Of a stretch of DNA of 64,000 bases, positions 8,001 to 16,309 are shown piece by piece (the stretch's first letter is position 1; every line of letters starts with the position of its first letter). Origin of the DNA: Streptomyces sp. V1I1 (GTDB taxonomy: Bacteria; Actinomycetota; Actinomycetes; Streptomycetales; Streptomycetaceae); assembly GCF_030817355.1 (NCBI RefSeq), contig NZ_JAUSZH010000001.1, forward strand, positions 8,159,001 through 8,223,000, read 5' to 3'. The notes below the pieces were generated by a model. The model worked only from the letters and a program-made list of their open reading frames with translations, was not told the DNA's origin and did not search any database. A program made the position numbers and the translations under genes.

Positions 8001-8855
8001 TTGACTCACTACGAGGGGCAGGACATCCCGCGCGACGCGGATGCTCTGGCCAGGCAGATCGTGGAGGACCGGCAAGAGGAGCTAGGGCTCAACCAGGAGC
8101 AAGTGTCCAAGAGGCTTGGTAAGAGTGACCGGACCTTTCGCAATTGGATGGCCAATCTCTCCGAGCTGAGCGCCAGTCAGGTCGAACTGCTGGCCGACGC
8201 CCTGGAGCTGAGCGAGCCCAACCGCGTCAACCAGTACCAGCTGACGGGATACCTAGCCCCCCTTCAGCCCGCCAGCGAGGTGCCCACCGCAGAACTGGTC
8301 GTCTATCAGCGAATGATCGACGGCATCGACCACCCCTGCGTCGTGTACGGCTACGCCTGGGATGTGGTGCTGACAAACCGGCCCTTCCGGGATCTTTTCG
8401 GTGTGGCCCGCTGGCATCCGACGGATTCACCGCTCGTCAATACGAAACGATTCGTCCTTTTCCATCCGGACGCCTACAAGATCCTTGGCGGCGACCGTGA
8501 CTCCTTCCATGCGGGCTGGCTCATGCCGTGCGTAGCCAACTTCTCGTCCGTCCTGGGTCAGCGTCCGAACGACCCACGGTTGCGGAGCATCGAGAAGGAG
8601 ATCAACGCACGCAGGGACGTCCGCAACGCCTACCGGGACGCGCCGCGCTGGCTCGCGAAGACCGGCGACATGCACGTCAACTCCAGCCCGCGCCCCATGC
8701 TCGATCCCCGGTCCGGGAAGCAGACGCAGGTCCACTGCATCACGACCGCACACCCGGGATGGCAGGCACAGGTGATCCAGCTGGCCGTATTTGTTTTCCC
8801 GTCCTCTGACGACGGTGACGATGCTGCCGCCGCCCAGCTGTCGCTGTTCCGATGA
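8001..8855 (+). CDS. XRE-family regulator with MmyB-like ligand-binding domain
   Basis: A 284-residue cytoplasmic regulator. Residues ~10-75 form an XRE-type helix-turn-helix (NQEQVSKRLGKSDRTFRNWM). Residues ~100-265 form a PAS-like MmyB domain, recognised by DHPCVVYGYAWDVVLTN, the FHPDAYKILG segment, and the C-terminal HVNSSPRPMLDPRSGKQ. MmyB-type proteins are abundant in Streptomyces and often sit next to oxidoreductase genes they control; fatty-acid-like ligands have been proposed for some. The TTG start at 8001 is chosen for its excellent upstream site (ggagagggg). The stop overlaps the start of the next gene (ATGA), so the two are translationally coupled. Confidence 0.85.
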   Translation: MTHYEGQDIPRDADALARQIVEDRQEELGLNQEQVSKRLGKSDRTFRNWMANLSELSASQVELLADALELSEPNRVNQYQLTGYLAPLQPASEVPTAELVVYQRMIDGIDHPCVVYGYAWDVVLTNRPFRDLFGVARWHPTDSPLVNTKRFVLFHPDAYKILGGDRDSFHAGWLMPCVANFSSVLGQRPNDPRLRSIEKEINARRDVRNAYRDAPRWLAKTGDMHVNSSPRPMLDPRSGKQTQVHCITTAHPGWQAQVIQLAVFVFPSSDDGDDAAAAQLSLFR

Positions 8856-9761
8856 ACGGGCTGATCCATGCTCAGTCCTTCGGGGAGCCGGAGTCTGGCA
8901 TGTTCTTGCCGCCAGCTGCTGGGCCGGGTGAGAACCAATTTCCCGACGGCGTGGTCTCCGTTGCCGAGGGTGCGCAGGACGATGACGCGGATGACCAGTT
9001 GAGGAGGCTGCTGGACGGGTGGCGGAAGGCGCGTGGCTTCAACCAGAAGGACCTGGCGAAAGAAGTCGGGCTGCGCAGCGACAGGATCTGGCGCTACTGG
9101 ATGGTGGAACCTACCAAGCTGGACGCCGACTTGCTGGGCAAATTCGCGAGCGTCCTGGGAATCGACGACGCTGATCGCGCCCGCATGTACCGACTGGCGG
9201 GACACCTGCCGCCAACGAAGACCGAGCGAGATGCGGCACACACCGGCGATGGACCTGTATCAGAAGGTCATCGACAGCATCCCCCATCCGTCCCAGGTGT
9301 ATGACGCCAGGTGGGACGTGGTCATCATGAACGCCGCCTACAACGACCTATTCGGCCGCGTTCCCGGACGGGGGCCGGACTCGCCGCTCCGCAACGGACT
9401 GCGCTACATCCTCTTCCACCCGGATGCGCCCGACTTGCTGGGCGCCGGGGACCCTGATGCATTTCATTCCGCCTGGCTGATGCCGGCCCTGGCCAACTTC
9501 GCCGGCGTCCTTCATCAATCCCCGGAGAACCCACAACTACGCTGCCTGGAGCTGGAGATCATCAACCGGCCGGAGCTGCGTGCGGCGTACCGGGAGGCGC
9601 CGCGCTGGCTTCGTGAGCACGGCGACATCCACGTCAACGACATGCCCCGCCCTCTCCTGGACCCTCGCACCGGACAGCTCACCCACGTCCAGCTCGTCAC
9701 TGAGGCACACCACGGATACCAGCGTGGCCTGACGCACGTGACCTTCGTTCCGTCGGACTGA
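8852..9761 (+). CDS. Second XRE/MmyB regulator, interrupted by a frameshift
   Basis: A paralogue of the preceding gene in the same order: helix-turn-helix (NQKDLAKEVGLRSDRIWRYW) in the first frame from ATG 8852, then the MmyB domain (IPHPSQVYDARWDVVIMN, FHPDAPDLLGAGDPDAFHSA, HVNDMPRPLLDPRTGQL) in another frame that ends at 9761. The frames cross between about 9225 and 9255, where the HTH frame runs into non-homologous sequence. A single-base indel would restore a ~300-residue protein. The start overlaps the previous stop by four bases. Either the gene is recently broken or the base call is wrong; both halves are otherwise well conserved. Confidence 0.78.
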
Positions 9762-9947
9762 TGTGGGATCTCACGCCCCGTGTCGTGATCTCACGGCCGA
9801 TGCCGTACGGATGTCATTTACGACACCACCGTGAGACTGACCAAGTCAGAGGAGTCAGCACCGGCCGCACGCCGCGTACGGTACTGGGCTTGATCCGCTT
9901 TGACGGACATCCGAGATCATGGGTTCTGCCCCGGGAGGATATCCATC

Positions 9948-10256
9948 ATGGAGAGCATGGTGAAGAAGAAGGCTCGGCCTCGCCGTTCGTTCACGCCGGA
10001 GTTCAAGGCCGAGATCGTCGAGCTGTGCCGGCGGGGTGACCGCTCGGTCGGTCAGATCGCCAGGGACTTCGATCTGGCCGAGACCGCAGTACGGCTGTGG
10101 GTCAGCCAGGCCGAGGTCGACGCAGGCGAGCGCGACGGCCTGACCAGCAGTGAACGCGAGGAACTGGCTGCGCTACGGCGGGAGAACCGCCGTCTGCGCG
10201 AGGACGTGGAGGTCCTCAAGCGTGCTACGGCTTTCTTCGCGAAGGAGACCCGGTGA
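9948..10256 (+). CDS. IS3-family transposase OrfA
   Basis: A 102-residue protein: helix-turn-helix (RRSFTPEFKAEIVELCRRGD, then VGQIARDFDLAETAVRLWV) followed by a leucine-zipper-like C-terminus (EREELAALRRENRRLREDVE). This is the DNA-binding OrfA of IS3 elements, normally joined to OrfB by programmed -1 frameshifting. ATG 9948 has gggaggat upstream. Its last codons overlap the OrfB start at 10253 (GTGA). Confidence 0.85.
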   Translation: MESMVKKKARPRRSFTPEFKAEIVELCRRGDRSVGQIARDFDLAETAVRLWVSQAEVDAGERDGLTSSEREELAALRRENRRLREDVEVLKRATAFFAKETR

Positions 10257-10573
10257 ACGTGCACCCGTTCATCGAGGCGGAGAAGCGAGACGGTCACAAC
10301 GTCAAGCGCGCATGTGAACTGCTGGAGGTCTCCCGAACCGCCTTCTACGCCCGTCGCACCGGCAAGCCCGGTCCGCGGGCGGTCCGCGATGCCGAGCTGA
10401 GCGAACAGATCACTGCAGTCCATGAGCGGTCGCGCGGCACCTACGGTGCCCCACGAGTGCATGCCGTGCTCAAGCGGGAGGGCGCCGGATGTGGCCGTCG
10501 CCGCGTCGCCCGGCTGATGAGGGCCGCCGGACTGCAGGGCCGGCACCGCAGACGGCGGCACTTGGTCAGTTGA
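10253..10573 (+). pseudogene. IS3-family OrfB, truncated before the catalytic core
   Basis: The first ~105 residues of an IS3 OrfB are present: VKRACELLEVSRTAFYARR and the HTH_21 segment RGTYGAPRVHAVLKREGAG up to LQGRHRRRRH. The frame then ends at 10573. The DDE integrase domain (about 180 residues) is missing and the following sequence is unrelated, so this IS cannot transpose by itself. The truncation point probably marks a deletion or another insertion event. Confidence 0.8.
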
Positions 10574-10698
10574 CTGCACTAACTTGGGTCACGGCTCGAC
10601 GCGGTAGCGGGGTGGAAGGCGAGACGCCGTCGTTGCCGTGTCTTGAACACGCAGGGCTGAAAACTGGGCTTGGTCCACCAAGGCCGGGGGGAGAACCG

Positions 10699-11241
10699 AT
10701 GGACGTTGTGGGCACATCGATCACGGCGGTGGTTGCACTGCTTGGCGTGGTTCTGGGCGGGTGGTTGTCCATTCGCAATCAAGACCGGTTGTGGCAGCGT
10801 GACCACGCGCGCCAATGGAGGGACATCCGCCTCGCTGCCTGCAAAGACTTCGTGGCTGCCTACCGTGAGTACATGGCGTACACGCTTGAGCCGACCGCCA
10901 ACATCACTGCCGTCCCGCATCCCAGGATTCCTGGCAGCCTCATGCCGTTCTTTGACGAAACCGGACGGCCCTACAAAGAAAGGCTGGAGGCAACCTCGAT
11001 GGCTGTTCGTCTCGTGTCGGAGTCCGCCGAGACCGTTAGTGCCACCGGGGATGTAGTCCGGAGCGTCCGCCAGATCGCTGCCGCGCGAGCAACTCATTCC
11101 GAGGCAGCTCTTCCGCCGGAGGACTTCGAAAAGCTGTGGTCGGTCCAGCATGCATTCTTTACAGCAGTCCGGCGGGAGTTGGGCCTCATCGAGATACCCA
11201 TGAGCGCGTACGAAGTCAGGCGATCGCGTCCCGAAAGTTAG
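10699..11241 (+). CDS. Uncharacterised membrane-anchored protein
   Basis: A 180-residue protein with one N-terminal membrane segment (ITAVVALLGVVLGGWLSI, residues ~7-24) followed by a cytoplasmic, mostly helical region beginning RNQDRLWQRDHARQW. Similar small proteins are common in Streptomyces; no function is known to me. ATG 10699 follows a ggggggag site. The gene ends exactly at the left boundary of the IS5-type element, and its last codons (PES, then TAG) include the TTA that appears to be the duplicated target, so the insertion may have replaced the native C-terminus. Confidence 0.55.
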   Translation: MDVVGTSITAVVALLGVVLGGWLSIRNQDRLWQRDHARQWRDIRLAACKDFVAAYREYMAYTLEPTANITAVPHPRIPGSLMPFFDETGRPYKERLEATSMAVRLVSESAETVSATGDVVRSVRQIAAARATHSEAALPPEDFEKLWSVQHAFFTAVRRELGLIEIPMSAYEVRRSRPES

Positions 11242-11352
11242 AAGCTGTTGTCTTTCCGAACTTGAGGACTGCGTTTTCGCTGGTCGGGCATGGGGCGGGC
11301 GTTCCCGTGGGAGTGGTGGCGTGTCGTGTCGTCGCTCCGGTGGAGGTCGTGG

Positions 11353-11901
11353 ATGCCGTCGGTCGTGGGGCTGCTGGAACAGCGCGAGGTCGCCGCCCGC
11401 CGTCGCGTGGATGGGCTGCGGGAGGAGGCCGACCGCATCCAGGCCGAGTTGGCCGTGGCCGAGCTGGAATGGCGGGAGTGGACCATCGCCCGCTCGCGGG
11501 TCGGCGAGGTGCTGGCCCCCGTGGAGGAGCCCGGGCAAGGCCACGCCCAGGCCGATGGGACAGCGCCGGCCATGGGACAGGCCGAGGAGGCATCGTCAGC
11601 GCCGACCGCGGCGAAGTCGAAGTCGCAGGTGCCGGTGTGGCGTGAGGGGCTGGCCTGGTCGGTGCTGTCGGTGGATTACCAGCGCATTGTGCAGGCGCTC
11701 GCGGACCGTCTCCGGCTCCATCAAGGGCCGCTGACCTGCCAGGAGATGGCCGTCTTGTTTGGCCTGGACGTGGTGCCGGCGCGGGTGGAGGCATTGCGGT
11801 CGAAGGCGAAGCGCCTGGTCGCGCGGGGCTGGCTGGCCGAGCAGCAGCCGGGCCGGTTCACGCTCGCGCAGGGTGTGGCCGGGCCAGGCGGCGGGTCATG
11901 A
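11353..11901 (+). CDS. IS5 passenger protein, coiled coil plus winged-helix-like C-terminus
   Basis: A 182-residue protein lying wholly inside the inverted repeats. Residues ~1-45 are a charged helix typical of a coiled coil (LLEQREVAARRRVDGLREEA). A Gly/Ala/Gln linker follows, then residues ~105-180 read as a winged-helix DNA-binding domain (LTCQEMAVLFGLDVVPARVE, then KAKRLVARGWLAE). I cannot assign a family. Its 3' end overlaps the transposase 3' end by 44 bases, so the two genes have evolved together and it is not a random insertion. It could modulate transposition or host expression. An upstream GTG/ATG (11290) is possible, but the conserved-looking part starts at MPSVVGLLEQRE. Confidence 0.6.
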   Translation: MPSVVGLLEQREVAARRRVDGLREEADRIQAELAVAELEWREWTIARSRVGEVLAPVEEPGQGHAQADGTAPAMGQAEEASSAPTAAKSKSQVPVWREGLAWSVLSVDYQRIVQALADRLRLHQGPLTCQEMAVLFGLDVVPARVEALRSKAKRLVARGWLAEQQPGRFTLAQGVAGPGGGS

Positions 11902-12775
11902 GCAGGATCATCGACCAGTAGATCATCGCTTCGGCGCTGGTGGTGCGGCGTTCGTAGTCGCGTGCCAGGCGGCGGGTGCGCATCAGGTGGGCGAAGAGGC
12001 GCTCGACGATCCACCGCTTGGGCAGGACCACGAAGCCGCGCATGTCGTCGCTGCGTTTGACGATCGCCAGGACCAGGGCGAGCACGGTGAGGCAGTAGGC
12101 GACGAGGCTGCCGGTGTAGCCGCCGTCGGCCCAGACCAGCTCCAACTGGTGGTGTGCGTCGGCGACTTGCCGCAGAAGCACGTGGGCGGCGGTGCGGTCG
12201 CCGACATCCGCGGCGGTGACCATCACGCCCAGCAGCAGACCGAGGGTGTCGACCACGACGTGCCGCTTGCGGCCATTGATCAGCTTGCCGCCGTCGAAGC
12301 CACGGCTGTCGGAGCCGACGACGGCGTCCGCCTTGACCGACTGCGAGTCGATCACACCGGCCGACGGCTCCGCATCCCGCCCCAGCCTCTCGCGGATCCT
12401 CGCGCGCAGCCGGTCGTGGAACTCCCTGACCAGCACCTGATCGCGCCAGCGACGGAAGAACGCATAAACCCGGTCCCACGGCGGGAAGTCCCCGGGCATC
12501 GCCCGCCACTTGATGCCGTTGTCCACCAGGTAGTGGATCGCGTCCAGCATCGCCCGGTGGCAGTACGCCTCCGGCTGCCCGCCCCGGCCGCGCAACCAGC
12601 CCGGCACCGGCAGCAGCGGCCGGACCGCCGCCCACTCCGCGTCCGTCATGTCCGAGGGATACCGCCGAACACGTTCCGGGTGATCGGCCGCATTCCCGAA
12701 CCGGTGAGCGGCACAATCACACGACGGTGCAACCGAGTTGAACTCCACCGGCGCGAGCACGTACAACTGCGGCAA
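11858..12775 (-). CDS. IS5-family DDE transposase
   Basis: About 305 residues. The N-terminal DUF4096-type domain (DMTDAEWAAVRPLLPVPGWL, DAIHYLVDNGIKWRAMPGDF) is followed by the DDE core: GVIDSQSVKA (Asp), LVWADGGYTG (Asp), and RWIVERLFAHLMRTRRL (Glu in the Y-(2)-R-(3)-E-(6)-K-like region). The catalytic residues are all present and the frame is unbroken, so the copy may be active. The start is uncertain: TTG 12775 is the longest, but homologues usually begin close to the YPSDMTDAEW segment. Confidence 0.88.
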   Translation of the reverse strand: MPQLYVLAPVEFNSVAPSCDCAAHRFGNAADHPERVRRYPSDMTDAEWAAVRPLLPVPGWLRGRGGQPEAYCHRAMLDAIHYLVDNGIKWRAMPGDFPPWDRVYAFFRRWRDQVLVREFHDRLRARIRERLGRDAEPSAGVIDSQSVKADAVVGSDSRGFDGGKLINGRKRHVVVDTLGLLLGVMVTAADVGDRTAAHVLLRQVADAHHQLELVWADGGYTGSLVAYCLTVLALVLAIVKRSDDMRGFVVLPKRWIVERLFAHLMRTRRLARDYERRTTSAEAMIYWSMILLMTRRLARPHPARA

Positions 12776-12988
12776 CAGGGTCTCCTGGATCTCGGTTGGC
12801 TTCGCAACCCCGAGCTACCAAGAGGCCCTGCCTTCATGCCCGCAGCCGGCGGCAACCACCCGATCGAGACTCCCGTTCGACGCGCACCCCTCAAGATCGG
12901 AACGACAACAGCTACTTAGACATGGCCTCATATCCGAGTGATATGACAGCCGGGCAACCGTGCTGGATCACGCCCCGTCCCTTCCACC

Positions 12989-14920
12989 ATGACGCCCCCG
13001 ACTCTTCCGTCCTCAGCAGCGCCGCCCTGGCCGCACTGCGCCCGCGACGCGAACCCGGACAACCCGATCGGCTGCCGGGGTCGCACCGTCGACGGCTACC
13101 ACGCGTGCCTGGCCCACCTCACCCCCGCCGACCGTGCGACGTACCTGAGTCATCTGACCGCAGGTAGCGACATCGACCACCGCGGCACGGCATTCTCCAG
13201 AGATCTGCTGCGCGGGCTGCTCAACGCGCTGCGCGACCCGGCAACCGAGCGACCCCACCTCGGCACTGCGCTGTTCAAGGGTGCCGCTTTCACCGCCGAC
13301 GCTCCGTTCGAGGAAGTGACGTTCACCAGCACTGCCCAGTTCGAGAACGCGACGTTCGCCGACCACGCACGCTTCCGGAGGGCAATGTTCACGGGAAGCG
13401 CTTGGTTCGAGAAGGCGTCGTTCTCCGGAGATGCGCAGTTCGAGGAAGTGACATTCGTCGAAACTGCGCAGTTCGAGAGCGCGACGTTCGCTGGCCACGC
13501 ACGCTTCAGGGGGGCAACGTTCACCGGCGACGCTTGGTTCGAGAAGGCGCAGTTCGCCGGCCACGCCCAGTTCCGCATGGCCACATTCACCTGCAGCACC
13601 CAATTCGACGAGGCGACGTTCACCGGCGGCGCTTGGTTCGAGGAAGCGAGGTTTGCCAGCCACGCCCAGTTCGAAGGCGTGCTGTTCGCCCGCCACGCGC
13701 GCTTCTGGGGCGCAACGTTCACCGCCGATGCTCGGTTCCAGTTAGCGAGGTTCTCCGGCGACGCCCAGTTCGAGAGGGCGAGGTTTTCCGGCGACGCCCA
13801 CTTCGAGGGAGTAACGTTCGAGACGGCAACAGAGCTGGGGCCGCTGACGTGCGCCGGAGATGTTGATCTGTCCGAGGCGGTGTTTGCTTGCCCGGTCACG
13901 ATCAGGGCCGCATCGAGTGGGTTGAAATGTCGGCGGACCCGATGGGCTTCTACCGCTGCCCTGCGGCTGCGCTACGCCACGGTGGATGTGAGCGATGCGG
14001 TCTTCGAATATCCGCTGAGCATCACCGCTCAGACCACTCCCTTCACCGATCGGGCCGGAGATGTCGTGGCGGAGACCGAACTCGAGGGCCGTCGTCCGGG
14101 GGTGCGCATGGCATCGCTACGCGGTGCGGACGCTGCGCACCTGGTGCTCCACAACATCGCCCTCACATCCTGTCTGCTGTCCGGCACTCTGCACCTCGAC
14201 CAGCTGCGCCTGGAGGGCGAATGCTCCTTGCCTATTCCCCCGACGGGTCTGAGACGCCGCGGCCTGCTGCCGGTGCGGTGGACCGCGCGGCGGACACTGA
14301 GCGAGGAGCATCACTGGCGCGCTTCCCAAGGATGGAAAGGGTGGACGCCACCACCGGTCAGAGGCGAAGTGGTAGGGCCAGCGGGGCTTGCGCCGGTGTA
14401 CCGGCAGCTGCGGAAATCATTCGAGGACAGCAAAAACGAACCGGACGCGGCGGACTTCTACTACGGCGAGATGGAGATGCGCCGTCACGACCGGCAGCAC
14501 CCCTCTGCCGAGCGCGCGCTGCTCGCCCTGTACTGGGCGGTCTCCGGCTACGGGCTCCGGGCCTCCCGCGCGCTGGGCTGGCTGCTCGGAGCCATGGCCG
14601 TCACCGTGCTGGTGATGATGCTGTGGGGTTTGCCCAAGGACGATCCCAGGCTCGCCACCACGGGGCGACTGGCCGGGCAGGACATCTTGCTGACCACCGA
14701 CAAGCCCGAGCCGGTGAACCCGTCCGGACCGCTCCGACCCCGGCTCACCTCCGAGCGGTGGGAGAAGTCTTTGCGGATCGTGGTGAACTCGGTCGTCTTC
14801 CGTTCCTCCGGCCATGACCTCACTACCACCGGTACCTACACCGAGATGGCCTCCCGCCTGGCCGAACCCGTACTGCTCGCCCTCGCCGCTCTCGCCATCC
14901 GCGGCCGCGTCAAGAGGTGA
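12989..14920 (+). CDS. Pentapeptide-repeat protein with C-terminal membrane segment
   Basis: A 643-residue protein. After a short Cys-containing N-terminus (residues ~15-50), residues ~90-290 consist of tandem A(x)F-type pentapeptides (AQFENATFADHARFRRAMF, AWFEKASFSGDAQFEEVTF) predicted to form a right-handed quadrilateral beta-helix. The DNA repeats with about a 60-base period. Residues ~520-560 hold a hydrophobic segment (ALGWLLGAMAVTVLVMMLWG) and a second lies near the C-terminus (LAEPVLLALAALAIRG), so the helix is tethered to the membrane. Similar proteins occur in actinomycete accessory regions with no settled function; some pentapeptide proteins mimic DNA and protect gyrase. ATG 12989 begins 74 bases after the IS5 right end. 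Confidence 0.82.
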   Translation: MTPPTLPSSAAPPWPHCARDANPDNPIGCRGRTVDGYHACLAHLTPADRATYLSHLTAGSDIDHRGTAFSRDLLRGLLNALRDPATERPHLGTALFKGAAFTADAPFEEVTFTSTAQFENATFADHARFRRAMFTGSAWFEKASFSGDAQFEEVTFVETAQFESATFAGHARFRGATFTGDAWFEKAQFAGHAQFRMATFTCSTQFDEATFTGGAWFEEARFASHAQFEGVLFARHARFWGATFTADARFQLARFSGDAQFERARFSGDAHFEGVTFETATELGPLTCAGDVDLSEAVFACPVTIRAASSGLKCRRTRWASTAALRLRYATVDVSDAVFEYPLSITAQTTPFTDRAGDVVAETELEGRRPGVRMASLRGADAAHLVLHNIALTSCLLSGTLHLDQLRLEGECSLPIPPTGLRRRGLLPVRWTARRTLSEEHHWRASQGWKGWTPPPVRGEVVGPAGLAPVYRQLRKSFEDSKNEPDAADFYYGEMEMRRHDRQHPSAERALLALYWAVSGYGLRASRALGWLLGAMAVTVLVMMLWGLPKDDPRLATTGRLAGQDILLTTDKPEPVNPSGPLRPRLTSERWEKSLRIVVNSVVFRSSGHDLTTTGTYTEMASRLAEPVLLALAALAIRGRVKR

Positions 14921-14945
14921 TCACTGGACGGCGCCGTAGGCAATG

Positions 14946-15345
14946 GGGGGACCAGTCGGCGGGGGTGCGGTAGCTGTACGGCACGCGCAGGTCCTGGTGC
15001 TCCGTGGCGTAGCGCTGGGCGGCCTGGATGCCGCGCCGCCAGTGCACCCGCTCGGGGTTGAGGACCGCAGCTCGATGAACGCGGCCAGCTGGCGCGCGTC
15101 GCGCGGGGCGGAGAATCGCAGCAGGTCCTTCGCGGGCCGGCTGACCGTCGGCGTTTGTTCGCGGTCGGCGTCCTTGTCCCGGTCCTCGTCCCAGTCGCGG
15201 TTTTCGTCGCGGGGCTCGGGAGTGCGGGTGCGCGAGGTGCTGGGCTCGGTCAGCTTCTCGATGCGGGCGTCGTGTGCGCGCAGCGCGGACAGCAGCTTGG
15301 CCAGTCCGTTGTACGCGGGGGAGGTGAGCATGGCGTTCGGTGCCT
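14946..15345 (-). pseudogene. Duplicated fragment of the HA-repeat helicase
   Basis: About 400 bases almost identical to 20279-20678 of the intact helicase gene. The minus-strand translation matches from NAMLTSPAYNGLAKLLSALR to LAAFIELR, then loses frame through a one-base deletion relative to the full copy. It encodes only the region between the helicase core and the first HA repeat and cannot function alone. Confidence 0.85.
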
Positions 15346-15552
15346 CCCAGCCCCCTCCGCGGGGACCACTTCCCTGCGAACTCCAGCCGGGCGCGCCACG
15401 GTCGTCGTCCGGTACGCCTGTGCGGATCTTGTAAATCATCCCTTGACGACCTGCCGGTCGTCCGCCTCGGCCGTCCAGTCACGGCCCGGGGTATGAGCGG
15501 AGCGAGTAAATCCCACTCCTGGTCGGTGAGTTCATGTCTGTGTATCCGACCA
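15346..15552 (-). pseudogene. IS5-like transposase N-terminal remnant
   Basis: Pieces of a DUF4096-type N-terminus are readable in two frames: ELTDQEWDLLAPLIPRAVTG and GMIYKIRTGVP. At least two frameshifts separate them, and the sequence then passes directly into the helicase fragment. The remnant probably marks an insertion that took part in the duplication. Confidence 0.6.
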
Positions 15553-15609
15553 TGATCCGCCAGCGGGCGATCTTTGCTGGCAGGACCGCAGGACCCGCAC
15601 AATCACGGA

Positions 15610-16017
15610 ATGACCAACACTGTCGAAGCAGCCTGGCACAAGCTCCTGACCACTGCCGGCGAACCTTCCCGGCCGGAGGGATCACCGCTCCTGGAACCGT
15701 TTGCCGAGCTGGTACGGGTGGCGCATGCCGAGCCGCTGCTACGTCAGCTCTACCCGTGGACCGGCATGTGGGAGCTGCACTTCAGCAGGTGCACGGAGAT
15801 CCGCCACACCTGGGACATCCCCTACATCGGCACGCTGAGAGACCGCCGGTACTACGTCCAAGGACCGAGCCGGAGCAGCCCGCGAATCGCCGAGACGGAC
15901 AGTGCACAGGCCGCCGTAGCGATGGTCATCGATCGCCTGCCGCCACACTGCGGCCCGGCCTTCATCGGCACTGCAGAGGAACTGGCCACTTTCGAGAAGG
16001 CGCGAGACAGCAGGTGA
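15610..16017 (+). CDS. DUF6193-like protein
   Basis: A 135-residue protein with features of the DUF6193 group as I know it from Streptomyces: an EGSPLLEPFAELVRVAHAEP motif, RQLYPWTGMWELHFSRCTEI, and a short C-terminal PPHCGPAFIGTAEEL segment. These proteins are small and cytoplasmic and sometimes occur in natural-product clusters; no activity is established. ATG 15610 is chosen because homologues begin close to WHKLL. No partner gene is evident. Confidence 0.55.
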   Translation: MTNTVEAAWHKLLTTAGEPSRPEGSPLLEPFAELVRVAHAEPLLRQLYPWTGMWELHFSRCTEIRHTWDIPYIGTLRDRRYYVQGPSRSSPRIAETDSAQAAVAMVIDRLPPHCGPAFIGTAEELATFEKARDSR

Positions 16018-16309
16018 CAGCGGGCCCATCGGCTTGGCAGAGCAGAAACCGAGATCATAGGCGGCTTTGAAGACGGGCCATAGCGAGCTCACGAAATCAG
16101 GCTCGATCGCCGTCCCCAGCACTGACTCGGCTGACGTGGGCTGGGTGATCGGCCGCCATCACTTGTGGCTGGTGACACGTTCGTTGACGTCACCTGCTAA
16201 TGGCTGGACTTTCTCGGTGCGGGGTAAACCATGTCCTTGGCCATATGGCCTCGAGGGTGCGTCTGATGAGCTTGCGTCGAACATACGTACCCTCAAGGAG
16301 GATTCGAAG

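Larger units (their letters stand above)
11241..12915. mobile_element. Complete IS5-type insertion sequence with passenger ORF
   Basis: Terminal inverted repeats are visible at about 11241-11267 (AGCTGTTGTCTTTCCGAAC...) and 12889-12915 (reverse complement AGCTGTTGTCGTTCCGATC...); the first ~25 positions agree except three. TTA flanks both ends (11238-11240 and 12916-12918), consistent with the 2-3 bp TA/TNA target duplication of the IS427/IS1031 groups of IS5. Inside are a minus-strand transposase and a plus-strand passenger gene that overlap tail to tail. Confidence 0.8.

Noticed and set aside
12922..12960. Short ATG frame ASYPSDMTAGQP resembling an IS5 transposase start
   Set aside because: Only about eight residues match before divergence; too short to call a second transposase remnant.
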